Source: Daucus carota subsp. sativus (lineage: Eukaryota > Streptophyta > Magnoliopsida > Apiales > Apiaceae). Taken from it: a stretch of 64,000 nucleotides of DNA. The notes beneath the pieces were generated by a model. The model made no database searches, had not been told where the DNA came from, and saw only the letters and a list, made by a program, of their open reading frames with translations. This document shows positions 11,484 through 22,100 of this stretch, piece by piece; positions within the stretch are counted from its first letter, which is position 1, and every line of letters starts with the position of its first letter. The translations under genes were made by a program, and so were the position numbers. The stretch is from the NCBI RefSeq assembly GCF_001625215.2, contig NC_030381.2, forward strand, positions 35,462,689 to 35,526,688, in the 5' to 3' direction.

Positions 11484-12612
11484 GTTCTTTTTGTAATGAA
11501 CGACTACTAGTAAAAGAGGAGAGTTGTAAAGTCTGTACACTTACGTAAAGCACAAAAAATATTTACACATAAAGGGAGCAGTGTAGGTAGAAAATATTTA
11601 TATGTATCTAGAACCACAGTTAGCTGTATATATAACTCATATACACCCTGTTTTAGATGTGGAGTTTTGTCCCCTACTCCATAAAGGGAATATTGGTGCT
11701 AAAGAAGCTACTTCGAGCTGTCTGATATACTGGAATTCTTAGATGCTCCTCTTTTATATTTTTGGGTATGATTGGGCTGTAATACATGAGTACTTGCAGG
11801 ATTTTGACTTGTAATCTTTAAATTAAAATACACTGCGAGTGTTATTTATTAAAAATCTCCGATTAATATTAAAAAAAATATTTTATTGATTTATTAATTA
11901 CACACTCAAAAAAAAAATTCTGATTTATTGGAAAGATCTCCAATAAAAGTGCATTGTGCATCCAGTAGAAATTGAATTTATGAAATTGTCAATTATGAGT
12001 TGGGCGTTTTAACTATTCTTAGCACGAAATCTTTAGTAATGCAATTTAGGAGGAATTAGATAAAAGGATATCAATTCAAATGTATTCAACCCATTAGTGA
12101 TTTACTGATTTATTATTTCTTAGTGATTAATACAGCTTCCCAATTTCTATAACTATGATGAGCTATAGTTTATTATACGTGTACTTAAAAAAAAGGTTAA
12201 TTGTGTTCTAATCAAAATACAATTTTTTTAATAAGGTCTATTATTTAACAAGCACTTTTTGAATATAGATAAGTTATTTAAAAATTATGGTATTTCAATT
12301 TTAATAATATAACAAACACTTCTGATTCAAAATTGTCTAGGAAAATGCCTTTTGTTTTCTAAAGCAAAAACAATAACATAAATCAGATAGAATCATCCTC
12401 CAAAACTGAAAAAGCTCGAGCGAAAACATCTAACCAATACACTTAGTCACTTACTCTTCTCCACTGACATTCAATATATCATATTACCTGCTTTAAATTA
12501 ATGAACACAGCTAAACTGATTAAAGTTAACACTCATCCTAGTTATATCATCGTAGTAAAGCAGTGGTCCAACTCCAACAGCATCTTAGCACATTCCTCAG
12601 AATATTGGATAC
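11484..12612. other. PLD 3' UTR and intergenic sequence
   Basis: AT-rich, without convincing coding potential. The PLD 3' UTR occupies the first few hundred bases; AATTAAAATA near 11820 could serve as a poly(A) signal but is not diagnostic. Confidence 0.5.
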
Positions 12613-12615
12613 TAA

Positions 12616-13233
12616 GAGTATCTCCGATGGACTCCTCAAACATGCTCCTAACTTTAAATTTTAGGAGGATATGAAAAATTAGAGCTCCAATGGGCTCCTA
12701 GTAGCTCTTTAAAAATTTAAGAGCTTTCTCCTTTCTTTTAAAGAGCATCTAAGGTGGTGTTTGGCAAACACTTAAAAGCCCGGCTTCCGGGATTATAAGT
12801 TATGAGCACTTATTCGTACCGTTTGTGTAATAAGTCAAGAAGTACTTATAAAAAGCTAGGAATGCTAGCTTTTGTCTCAGAGCTTCTGCTTATTTCCCAA
12901 ACACTTTAATCACTTATAAGTCTTATTTTGCTTCTAACTTCTACTCCACTTATTTATTTTAAGCAATAAGCACTTATTTTAAGCTCACCCAAACGACCCC
13001 TAAGTGCTCCTAACTTATTTTCATTGAATAAAATAATCACTTACTTTTATTTCTATCCACTTCTCTCTAATTCTCTCTCCAACTTTCTCTCAAATAATAA
13101 TAAAATATGAGTTAAGAGCAAGTATAAAGAGCATGGTTGGAGTTGTCACGATATTCAATATATTAACTTAATAAGAGCCACATATTATATTATTTTTTTA
13201 GAGAAAGACTTAAGAGCACCATTGGAGATGCTC
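12616..13233. mobile_element. PIF/Harbinger-like MITE (GAGCATCTCC family), copy A, with nested insertion
   Basis: Ends GAGTATCTCC and GGAGATGCTC form terminal inverted repeats flanked by TAA on both sides, the 3-bp TWA duplication typical of PIF/Harbinger/Tourist. A second MITE is inserted at 12754-12999. A related uninterrupted copy in the opposite orientation lies at 40258-40626. Further intergenic sequence with another degenerate GGAGTTGCTC end follows to about 13542. Confidence 0.75.
12754..12999. mobile_element. MITE nested inside MITE copy A
   Basis: About 246 bp, bounded by TGTTTGG and CCAAACGACCC ends and flanked on each side by CTAAG. A close relative lies at 54070-54316. The uninterrupted host MITE at 40258-40626 shows the filled site was originally continuous (reverse complement ...GAGCATCTAGGTGCTCC...). 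Superfamily is uncertain; hAT-like is possible. Confidence 0.7.
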
Positions 13234-13550
13234 TAATGACTTAAGATAATAATAGCTATTCTCACCTCCAACAATATTCCTTATATTCATTCCTTATATA
13301 CTATTTTATTATTAAAAGTTACCATTATTACAATAGGTGAAGAGAGATAACATGTTTGTTTTTAAAATTTATTGTAAAATAAGATTTAGGAGGGGAGAGA
13401 GGTTAGTTAAAGATAAGACATGGCTAATTGATCTTAGTGATTTAGGGAATCACTAGGATACGGTTGGAGTGGATTATTTTCCCATATTCCTCATTTTTTG
13501 GTTTAAGACTCCAAATAGCTAAGCTATTGGAGTTGCTCTTAGCCTCTCAT

Positions 13551-14106
13551 CAGTGTTCTAAAAATCGTCGAGTCGACCGAATACTCATTCCGAGTACTAT
13601 TTTTAACCCCTCGTCCGATCCGAGTTCCGAGTAATCGGGTTCAAAACCGATTTATTAAAAAATCGGTCAAAACTCGATTTGACTCCGAGCACTCGAAATC
13701 AAATCCGAGTTTGACTTACCAATTTTTTATTGTTTTATTTGAAAATTATTTCAAAAGAGACTAAACATAAATTTATATATGTTTTGGTCTTTTTTGCAAA
13801 GTATTGACATTAATCAGAATGTATATGTGTTTTATCATTGAAACTTGTGAATGATTATTATGTCAAAACCTATCAAACAAGCAACTTTTATTTGAACTTC
13901 ATTATTTCAAATGTGTTATTAAAATATTAATCTTATTAGATAGTTTTATTATTAATCAGTATATAATTATATATGAGAGAAAAAATTAATGAAAAAATAC
14001 CTGATTAGTTATCCGATAACTCATTCCGAGTACTCTCCAGAGTTCCGAGTACTCATTTTTCCGAAACCAAATCGAGTTGTACCGAGTTTCGATTTTTACA
14101 ATCTTG
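13551..14106. mobile_element. hAT-like MITE built of iterated CCGAGTACTC motifs
   Basis: Flanked by CCTCTCAT (13543-13550) and CCTATCAT (14107-14114), an 8-bp duplication with one mismatch as in hAT elements. The ends match as imperfect inverted repeats finishing in TAAAAATCG. Both subterminal zones are packed with variants of CCGAGTACTCG; the centre is AT-rich filler. Confidence 0.7.
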
Positions 14107-14114
14107 CCTATCAT

Positions 14115-14510
14115 ACTTTAATTGATGTTCCGAACAACATTCAAAGCATCACATTTCAGTATTACCCTGTCAAATTTTAAATAGTCAGCCACCTGCATCA
14201 GTATTTAACTATTTATAACAATAACAGCAGCACCCATCAGCATCCCTAATAACAACACCTAACCCCAAACGAGCATCTGTTTCACTTTGACACACCATCT
14301 TGCACCCCTCGAGTTACTGTAGGTTCTCTTCTCTGGGTTCTCTTTTGTGAGTATCTTTTGTAACTGATATTAAAAATAAATTCTACATACCAACTATTTA
14401 AAGGAGCTGAAAAATTATCTACCACTTGAAAAGTAAAAGAGCCGGAAAATTTATCTGTGCACTATTAAAAACAGTCGGAACCTCCAAACTAATGAAAGAT
14501 TGAAAGTAGG
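14115..14510. other. Intergenic stretch, nothing recognised
   Basis: No coding, RNA or repeat structure that I can support. Confidence 0.4.
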
Positions 14511-14722
14511 TGGAAGTGTTAATAACATGATCATAACATAGATCAAGCTAAATGTCCTTTAATTTTCAAAGAAACATGTTTAAAATATAAATATATTTAG
14601 TAGCATTTTCTACTGCTGAGTTGTAAGGTTAAGAACCTTAGACATGGTCTTTTCTCCTCTGCTGCAACAAATTTAGCTTCATTCACAATAAGAGCTTCAC
14701 CATCTTATATCGTCTAATTAGC
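14511..14722. repeat. Segmental duplication, left copy
   Basis: Starts AGGTGGAAGTGTTAATAAC and runs through TATATCGTCTAATTAG. The same sequence recurs, split by later insertions, at 15621-15738, about 15989-16054 and 16519-16576. A gypsy-like gag/LTR fragment lies between the copies. Confidence 0.75.
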
Positions 14723-15212
14723 TGAGAAATGAGAACCGTGTCCGGAACTTATTTTTCAACATATGCCATGACTCAATGGACCGTGGAGGCAAATTGTTGA
14801 ACCATTGGAGTGCAGTACCCTTCAAACATATACAAAAGAACCGACACTTGACCATATCCGAATGTCCAAAGAAACTCATCCTTCCATCAATCACATTAAT
14901 GAAGTCTAACGGATTAGTCGTTCCATCAAACGGCTCAATCGAGGGTATTTTCAAACGCCTATCAATTTTAGCATTCTCGATATCCTCCGACAACGGACTC
15001 TCATTAGGCACCTCCAATCCGCAGTGTGTCCTCATCAAATCTTTGCACATAGCGAGATCTCTTCGCAACTTTACTAGATCAACCTCACGAATTTTGCTGT
15101 AGCCATCCTCTCTTAAACCCTCCTCATTCGAAACCCTCTTTTTGGATCTCTCCAGCTCGCCTTTCAGCTTGGCGATCTCTCGTTTGTGTTTCAGCTTCAA
15201 TTCCAACAACAT
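14718..15212 (-). pseudogene. Ty3/gypsy-type gag fragment
   Basis: The minus frame encodes a basic coiled-coil stretch (KLKGELERSKKR) followed by a retrotransposon gag domain signature: IEPFDGTTNPLDFI, then GTALQWFNNLPPRSIESW. The domain ends abruptly at 14718, where the sequence becomes the duplicated flank, so the rest of gag and all of pol are missing. The frame continues poorly upstream toward the LTR at 15499. Only a 5' remnant survives, so it is not functional as an autonomous element. A gag-only short-LTR element is an alternative reading. Confidence 0.75.
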
Positions 15213-15498
15213 CCGCTCCTTCTCAAGAGCTTTCAGCTCGTCTCGAGGTTGTTGCGTCCCCTCGATTTTGCCGCCGACCTCTTTGCTTTAGGCTTTTCCA
15301 GATGTAACCTCGCATCACTAGAGAGCACCTTCTTGCCTTGGCGGTAATACTTCCGGCTTCGTCCTCCGACGGGATTCGAGTGCGCCGTGAGGGCTGCCCG
15401 GAGCATCATTTACAAACAAACGCCTAGAATCTAAAGCACGTATCTGAGCTGTTTCCTTCTCTCCGCTCGCCAGCTCTACCCCTCCTTCTGGCGCCAAA

Positions 15499-15620
15499 TG
15501 TTGGCGCTAGAACATTCCCTTTTACATAGCTGCTCCTTCTCAGTATATAGTCCTTTCCTCTGGTGTATGTCACGTGCTTCCCTAATGGGCTTACACTGCC
15601 TTCTGGGCTATGGCCCAACA
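15499..15620 (-). repeat. Short LTR with adjacent primer-binding site
   Basis: A 122-bp block with perfect TGTTGG...CCAACA ends. In minus sense it has a TATATAC box, and directly after its CA end comes TTTGGCGCCAGAAGGAGG, a tRNA-type primer-binding site. This identifies it as the 5' LTR of the gag fragment at 14718-15212. The partner LTR is absent. Confidence 0.65.
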
Positions 15621-16576
15621 GGTGGAAGTGTTGATAACATGATTAGTATAACATAGATCAAGTTACATGTCCTTCGATTTTCAAAAAAACATGTTTAAAA
15701 TATAAATATATATTAAGCTAGCAGTATTTTCTGATGTTGAGTAAGTGTTATTGAAATCGGAATTCATTATTATTATAAAGCTATTATTAACAAATATATA
15801 TTTATTATATTACAAGTTCTTTAATTGTTCATAGTTAAAGTAATATAACATTTTAATTTTAATAAATTACTATATATATATTTCAGTTTAATTTTTTTTA
15901 AGGATTAATTGGACTTTAAAAATTGTCGCGATTGATTAATCCGTTAAATCAGGATTTTAGAACATTGTACAATTGATCAGTATTGAGGTGTAAGTAACGT
16001 TAAGAACTATAGACATGGTCTTTTCTCCTCTGCTAGTCTGCTGTAACACATTTACAGGGGTGTATTGGATTGAGATTTTAAAGCATTTTTTTGCATTCAT
16101 GAAATCCGGAGGTATTCGATTGGGATTGTTTGAAATTCATTAAAATCTTGAGGTATTCAATTGGGATTTCAAATTATGCTACAAAATCTGGTGGTATTCA
16201 ATTGAGATTTTAAATTATACTTTAAAATCCGATGGTATTCAATTGGGATTGTTTAAAATCCCTTAAAATCTGATGGTATTCAAATGCTTATGGATTTTTT
16301 TGCATTTCATAAAATGATGGATTTTGTGGCATTCTTCAGTGTATTTTAAGTTTTTTGAAATCCCATCAAAATCAATGGGATTTTGAAGCATTGTGCTTAA
16401 ATCCTATCAACTCTGCGACATTTTATCAAGAATCCGCACAAAATCAAAATCCGACACAATCCATTAAAATCCATAGACTAAAAACAATCCATTAAAATCC
16501 TAATCGAATACACCCCTCTTAGCTTCATTCCCAATAAGAGCTTGCGGCTTGCCCATCTTATATCGTCTAATGAGTT
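15621..16576. repeat. Segmental duplication, right copy, split by two insertions
   Basis: Homologous to 14511-14722 but interrupted by about 250 bp of AT-rich sequence (15739-15988) and by a Harbinger-like MITE (16055-16518). The left copy shows the unfilled state of both sites. Confidence 0.7.
16055..16518. mobile_element. PIF/Harbinger-like MITE with internal tandem units
   Basis: Ends CAGGGGTGTATTGGATT and AATCGAATACACCCCTC are inverted repeats flanked by TTA on both sides. The left copy of the host duplication has the empty site (ATTTAGCTTC). The interior carries about five tandem units of roughly 40-60 bp, each containing a variant of GGTATTCAATTGGGATT. Confidence 0.85.
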
Positions 16577-17033
16577 GACGCTTGACCATAGAACTCCAGA
16601 GGTACTTGAGTTTTCGGCTAATTTTCCATCGATTGATATTGAATATTTGGATTCTACAATCTATCAGATGATCCCGGATGCTAGTCGGTCCGAGTGTGTG
16701 AATCTAAATCTATAGAGAACAATCGCTACTACTTTAGACTGAAAACAAGGTGAATCGAACTTTGTGAATTCCAGTAAACATGATGATTCATAGAGTATTG
16801 CTTGCAATATGAAGTTTTCGGAATCATCATGTGCATAAATTAAGGGATTTCGGAAAAACAGTGAGGACAACCAGCTTATAAATTGAAAGGAATGGAAAAT
16901 GGCAAACACTGCATAACATTGAATCTCTGATACACAGAACTATCAACTACGTACTAAACCAAATTAAACTAGCACTATCTCTCAACTTAAAACCTACAGA
17001 AAATCAAATAACATAGTGTATCCTGATTATAGA
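16577..17033. other. Sequence downstream of the glycine-rich protein gene
   Basis: Probable 3' UTR of the minus-strand gene plus unique intergenic sequence. No further gene supported. Confidence 0.4.
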
Positions 17034-17636
17034 CTAAGAACAAGTAACGGTAGCATAACCGGTGGTCATGCCAGTGTAATCAATAGTGTACTGGTAATTG
17101 CAATTACCGCAATCATAACTAATCAAATATCCATAAGCAATCTCAGCCATTTGAATATTTCCGCACCTTGGACCATTAGGATTTGGCATTGAATACGAAC
17201 CACCTCCACCTCGGCCACCACTTGCATTACCACCATGTCTAGAACCCCTTCCACCATGACCTTCTCGAGGCCTCTTTCCATGACTACCCGGTGTTCCTCC
17301 AGGATATCCACCTGCACCCCCAGCACCTCCTCCAATTCCCCCGCCATTGCCTCCACGGCCGCCCCAGCCAGGTTGTCCAGGTGTTCCTCCCGGATATCCA
17401 CCACCACCTCCTCCAGCATAGCCAGCACACCCACCCGCACCACCACCAGGACCTCCCCCATTCCCACCACAACCTCCAAACCATCTCGGTTTCGAACTCT
17501 CAACTTCAGCAGCCGTGGCCTTACCATCTTTCTTAGACTCCAACACATCATCATTCACCACTGCATTCGCCAAAACTCCATTGACTAACAAGATTACAAA
17601 GATCACACAACAATGAACAACGCTAAGCCTCTTCAT
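17034..17636 (-). CDS. Secreted glycine-rich protein
   Basis: Intronless 200-residue protein. I chose the ATG at 17636 rather than the in-frame ATG at 17669 because it opens directly into a signal peptide (MKRLSVVHCCVIFVILLVNG, likely cut before residue 25) and lies about 70 bases from a TATA box. A short acidic/lysine stretch is followed by a Gly-rich region (about residues 50-145) with PGGTPG repeats and a few Cys, then a non-repetitive C-terminus (from about residue 150) with five Cys (RCGN, DCGNCNY, TVTCS). Plant glycine-rich proteins of this build are cell-wall or apoplastic structural or stress proteins; the exact role is unknown. The Cys-containing C-terminus suggests a folded, disulfide-bonded tail. 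Confidence 0.85.
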   Translation of the reverse strand: MKRLSVVHCCVIFVILLVNGVLANAVVNDDVLESKKDGKATAAEVESSKPRWFGGCGGNGGGPGGGAGGCAGYAGGGGGGYPGGTPGQPGWGGRGGNGGGIGGGAGGAGGYPGGTPGSHGKRPREGHGGRGSRHGGNASGGRGGGGSYSMPNPNGPRCGNIQMAEIAYGYLISYDCGNCNYQYTIDYTGMTTGYATVTCS

Positions 17637-17702
17637 CTCTCTGCCTAAAAAACAATATCGCAAGAACAATTGTTTTGTGAGGTCTCTTGACCAGGGGTGT
17701 CT

Positions 17703-17714
17703 AAGTATATATAC
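17703..17714 (-). promoter_or_regulatory. TATA box of the glycine-rich protein gene
   Basis: GTATATATAC about 70 bases upstream of the chosen ATG, at a suitable distance for a 30-40 base leader. Confidence 0.55.
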
Positions 17715-18295
17715 TGTCAGGTCACATGAATCTAGTTAATCCTACTTCTACTCATGTTCGTGTTCCTTAACTTTTTGTTTGTGTATTAATTAGCACTATC
17801 TTATTCCCAAGTCCTAGCCATTGTAGAAGACAGAAAGGCTAATTTCAAGAAATCCATTGCAAGAGCTCATTTTTAATTTTTTTTTCTTTAAACAAATTTC
17901 CAAGCAAAAGAATTAATAATACTTCAAAAAATATATATTTGTCTGAGTAAGAATCTCTTTTTTTTTGAATAAAAGGGAATCAATTCAATCGACATCTACA
18001 AATATAATCGAAATTAGACGGACGCTGAATTATATCACTGTTAAATCCTTTGTTATTGTTTATTTTAAATATGATGACTTAAATTATTTAGCAAAACGAA
18101 TATGATTTAAATAATCTATACTTTCAGTAGTGATTGCGACTGACTGGTACAATATAATTTAATTAGAAGAAAACTTATGAGTGAAAATAATAAAATTCCA
18201 CCGATTAAAAACGACTGTAAATAAATCCAACCAATATCGGTTGTTTTTAAGCCTTGGTCGACTAATACCCCAGAATTGACATGAAAAGCGCATGT
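17715..18295. other. Glycine-rich gene upstream region and intergenic sequence
   Basis: AT-rich with T-runs and no coding signal. It ends at the target duplication of the hAT-like MITE. Confidence 0.4.
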
Positions 18296-18303
18296 CTTCC
18301 AAA

Positions 18304-19016
18304 TAGGGGTGTCAAACGGATAAAACGGATACGGATTTGCCCATATCCGTATCCGTATCCGCCTACTCAAAATCGGATCCGGATCCGGATACGGATACGT
18401 AAATTTTAGAATAAAAAGATCCGTATCCGTATCCGGCCGGATATTATCCGGATACGGATAATATCCGTATCCGCTTTTTCAAACATCACCAAAAATCAAA
18501 TATACATTCTGAGATTAATTAAAAAACATATTTTGAACCGTTCAACAGCAAATGTATACCCGGTCAGAAATTAATAACATACTTTAACAGAAGTTTGGGC
18601 ATTCAGGCCAAATATTTCGAACAAAATATTAATTTTACCAACTTAAAATCACAAAACAACATTATCTGCAACAATTTTAAAAAGAAAAAGCTTAATGAAG
18701 ATAGTTCCATTTTCTCCATTTGCAAGATACTTAATATTTCTATTATTTTAAATATTAATTCCTTATGATAAAATAAAAAATATAAGTAAATAATAAATTT
18801 ATATAAGTATTATTATATACATATAATAATAATTTCGGATACGGATATTTTCGGATACGGATACGCCTATATCCATATCCGTATCCGCAAACTCCGGATT
18901 CGAATACGGATAATATCCGTTTTATTCCGGATACGGATTATATCCGCTTTTTCCCGGATACGGTAACGGATTTTTCGGACGAATATCGGATCTTTCGGAT
19001 TTTTTTGACAGCCCTA
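18304..19016. mobile_element. hAT-like MITE built of iterated GGATACGGAT motifs
   Basis: Perfect 8-bp target duplication CTTCCAAA at 18296-18303 and 19017-19024. The ends TAGGGGTGTCAAA and TTTGACAGCCCTA are inverted repeats. Several hundred bases near both ends consist of degenerate ACGGAT/ATCCGT iterations, including AAACGG, a hexamer known as the Ac transposase subterminal binding site. The centre is AT-rich. It ends 175 bp before the ATG of the next gene. Confidence 0.85.
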
Positions 19017-19056
19017 CTTCCAAATGACTGCAGTTCTGACCTTCGCTCCAACACAC

Positions 19057-19084
19057 TATAAACAAATACAATACCACACGTGGC
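19057..19084 (+). promoter_or_regulatory. TATA box and G-box/ABRE-like site of the GGCT-like gene
   Basis: TATAAAC at 19057-19063 and CACACGTGGC at 19075-19084 (ABRE/G-box core ACGTGGC). The TATA position argues that transcription starts after the in-frame ATG at 19024, supporting the start at 19192. Confidence 0.45.
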
Positions 19085-19191
19085 AACGTCCTATTCGCCA
19101 TCTGCCTCCCCGGCTCACTTTCACAACCACTGATCATCGCTTCACCACTCGTTCACTACACATTACAAACAATCGCCGTGAACTCGCCGCC

Positions 19192-22100
19192 ATGTCCTCT
19201 TCCGGCAACTCGCTCCCACTCGGTTCCACAACTCAGTTCGAACTCAGTACCGAAGCCGATTTCAACAAAATCGTTTCTCCCGATGGACTCATCTCCATCT
19301 GCGGCTTCGGCTCTCTCCTCTCCGGTAATACAATCTCGATAAATTAATATATATTTTCTCGATCCGGTGTATTTTTAATCTCGATATATGAATACAATTC
19401 TCAATGTTATTAATTCATTCATGTAATTTGCTTATGCGTGTTGCAGAGAATAGTGCCAGAAGTACATTTCCTCATCTGATCAACTTTCGAGTCGCGAGAT
19501 TGCTAGGTTTTCGCCGTGTGTTTGCTCACGCGGCTCCGATTTTCTTCCAGCGCGGCATTGCCAATCCACAAACTAAGGTTAAGTGTGTGTGAATTGAGTA
19601 TATATCATATATATATATATATATATTTGCTGATTGGGCATAATTCAATTGTTTTGAATGAAACTAATCTGAATTTAGTGACACAACTTTTCGAGAAAAA
19701 TGTGTAATTACTCTTCATAATATGTGTTGTTAAAGTGATTTAGGATTTTTGGTGTGGTTGCATAGATATGTATATTGGAATTAAATTAGTTACGTACTCA
19801 ACTAGAAAAGTTGATTTGGAGGATTCGTCTATAGCCTAGTGAGAATGTGTTAAGGCTTCTCTAACTACCCTTCCCAGTCCACTTATACTTAAAATAATTA
19901 ATGTTTTAAAAGAAGAGGAGGAATAATGAATTATAAGAGTACACTGATATTTATATATCTTTTGTTAATTTTTTAAGTAAAGATATATGCCTATTATGAA
20001 GTTTGAATATATTGTAGAAGTAGAGTAGGAATTTTTTGGGTTGTGGTAGTAGAGTAAAAACAATATTTTTTTTCTATTATTTGATATTACAGTGCGGGAT
20101 CGTTTTTAATTACTTGATATTACAGTGCAGGGTTGATATTTTAAGCTAATATTGTTTATGAGTTGATCTGTCATCATTAGATTCAGTTTGAGGGTTTTCT
20201 TCATTTATTCTTTTATTAATTTCAAGATGTATAGAATTGAAAATTTCTCACTTTTTTAGGGGTGTGAATCTACTCTACTCCACGGTTGGGAAACCCGATG
20301 GCACTTAAGTCACCCTAGTTCTTATCCTTCCTCTAGTCAATATTCTGCGGTCAATTTACCCATGTTTGTGTTTTTACTGTAATTTCCTACTTTTTTTGAA
20401 ATATTGATTTTCTTTAATCCTCGTCTTGGGCCTTAGCAAATATGTGATGTACGTAGAAAACCAAAATATGTGACATAAATGAAAAACCAAAAGTGATCCC
20501 TTTTTAAAATTGATTCAATAGTAAATTAAGTGAATTTGAGTTTGAGGTTGCAAAGCAACAAGATATATGTCTTTGGTTCTCTGAAGAAAGCCCAAGTAGT
20601 AAGCTAATTAGGATTTATCAAATTAAAATTAATCCAAATGGAAGTCCAGGTGTGGGTTTCAGTCTTAATCATGTATGTGTTTGGTGCCGAGAAATTATAA
20701 TTGTAGTCTTTCTTTTTTGAAGATTTGCACATACTTCATGATTATTAAGTTCAGGCTACACACGCACACACATATAACAAACTGTACTGGAGCTTCAAAC
20801 ACTGATAACAACCAGATATTTTTAATTATTCGAGGAACAAGAGATGAACAAAAAAGTAGGGAGAGAAGTGAAGTAAAGAAATGAGTGAAAGATCGTTTAA
20901 AATATGAATAGGGACGGGTGAGAAAATCCTTGGCAATGATGAAAAAAATGGAGGATCTTTAAGTTTTGAGACCACTAAGAGCATTCAAGGGAATCTTAGT
21001 CCCCTCTCAGTATATGATGAAAAAAGTTTGCTCTTTAGTAATTTAGTACATATATAAATGTTTCAATTCGAAAAAAACACTCCTAATACTTGCTCCTTAT
21101 ATATAATTTTTACTGATAAAACTACTACAATTCTATGAGATAATGGGAAGTAAAAGAGGAATGGATGTGAAATATATTATTATATAATGTCTTAGGAGTG
21201 GAGAGGTTGCCTACAATTAGGACTGAAAGAAGGCTCCTAAAATTTGAGGGAGTCACTATGAGTCTTTTGGAGCAATATTTTTAAACAAACCCTTAGTGTT
21301 TAACTTGAGAGGGTAAATAAAGTGGCTCATGAAGATGCTCTAACAGGCTCTCTGAGTTGGATCATCAAGTCATTAGAAATGGATACTTTCTAATTTCTAT
21401 TTAAAAAGGTTTTGATGGTATATGATCTTTATATGTACAGTAACGATTGACTCAGTTAGAACCAGCTTAAGGGATGAGACGTGGTTAGCTGGTTGCAAAA
21501 AGGCCTAACTGCCTTCATAATCATAAGATTGTATTTGACATCCCTCTTATGGTCATAGTACTATTTGTTGTGACTACAACCATTATCTTTTGTTTAAATC
21601 ATGAGCATGGAAGATTTTACATGATAATCGCTTGTATTTCCTCACAAGAAGCATGCAACGATATACCAGAGCAAAGACAAAGCCTTTCTCTTGTCTGCTG
21701 CAAGAAACTTGATCATGTTTATTAGTTATACAGATGGTTCATACACAGTAGAGATGCGTACATTTATTTATAATTTTGGTCACTACAAAGCATTTATCTA
21801 TTGTCACGCCGTAGAGGCCATAGGAAAACATAAGATACACAGTAGTCAAAACACGATAATTTGACAAGTTTTATTGGATACATATATAGAGGAACATCTA
21901 ACTCAAGCATCAGGGTGTGCAAGGAGATAGTCTTCAACAGCTTTGAAAACACAGCTATCCTTACTCTCTCCAGAGGTAATTTCCTCTTCCTTGTTCTCAG
22001 CACCTGGTTTAGTTCGGTAAGTGCTGACCTGTATCCCAGTACTCCCTCCATCAGGCCTGGAACTGATCTTGAATTCATGGGAAATCGATTCAATCCGGCC

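Noticed and set aside
17123..17588. Overlapping frames on both strands inside the glycine-rich gene
   Set aside because: GC-rich repeats keep other frames open; only the frame with signal peptide, TATA box and Cys-rich tail is credible.
18116..18370. Minus-strand frame spanning the MITE edge
   Set aside because: Composed of the iterated ACGGAT repeats; not a gene.
19024..19191. In-frame upstream ATG adding a transit-peptide-like extension to the GGCT-like protein
   Set aside because: The ATG begins at the MITE target duplication and lies upstream of the likely TATA box; kept only as an alternative.
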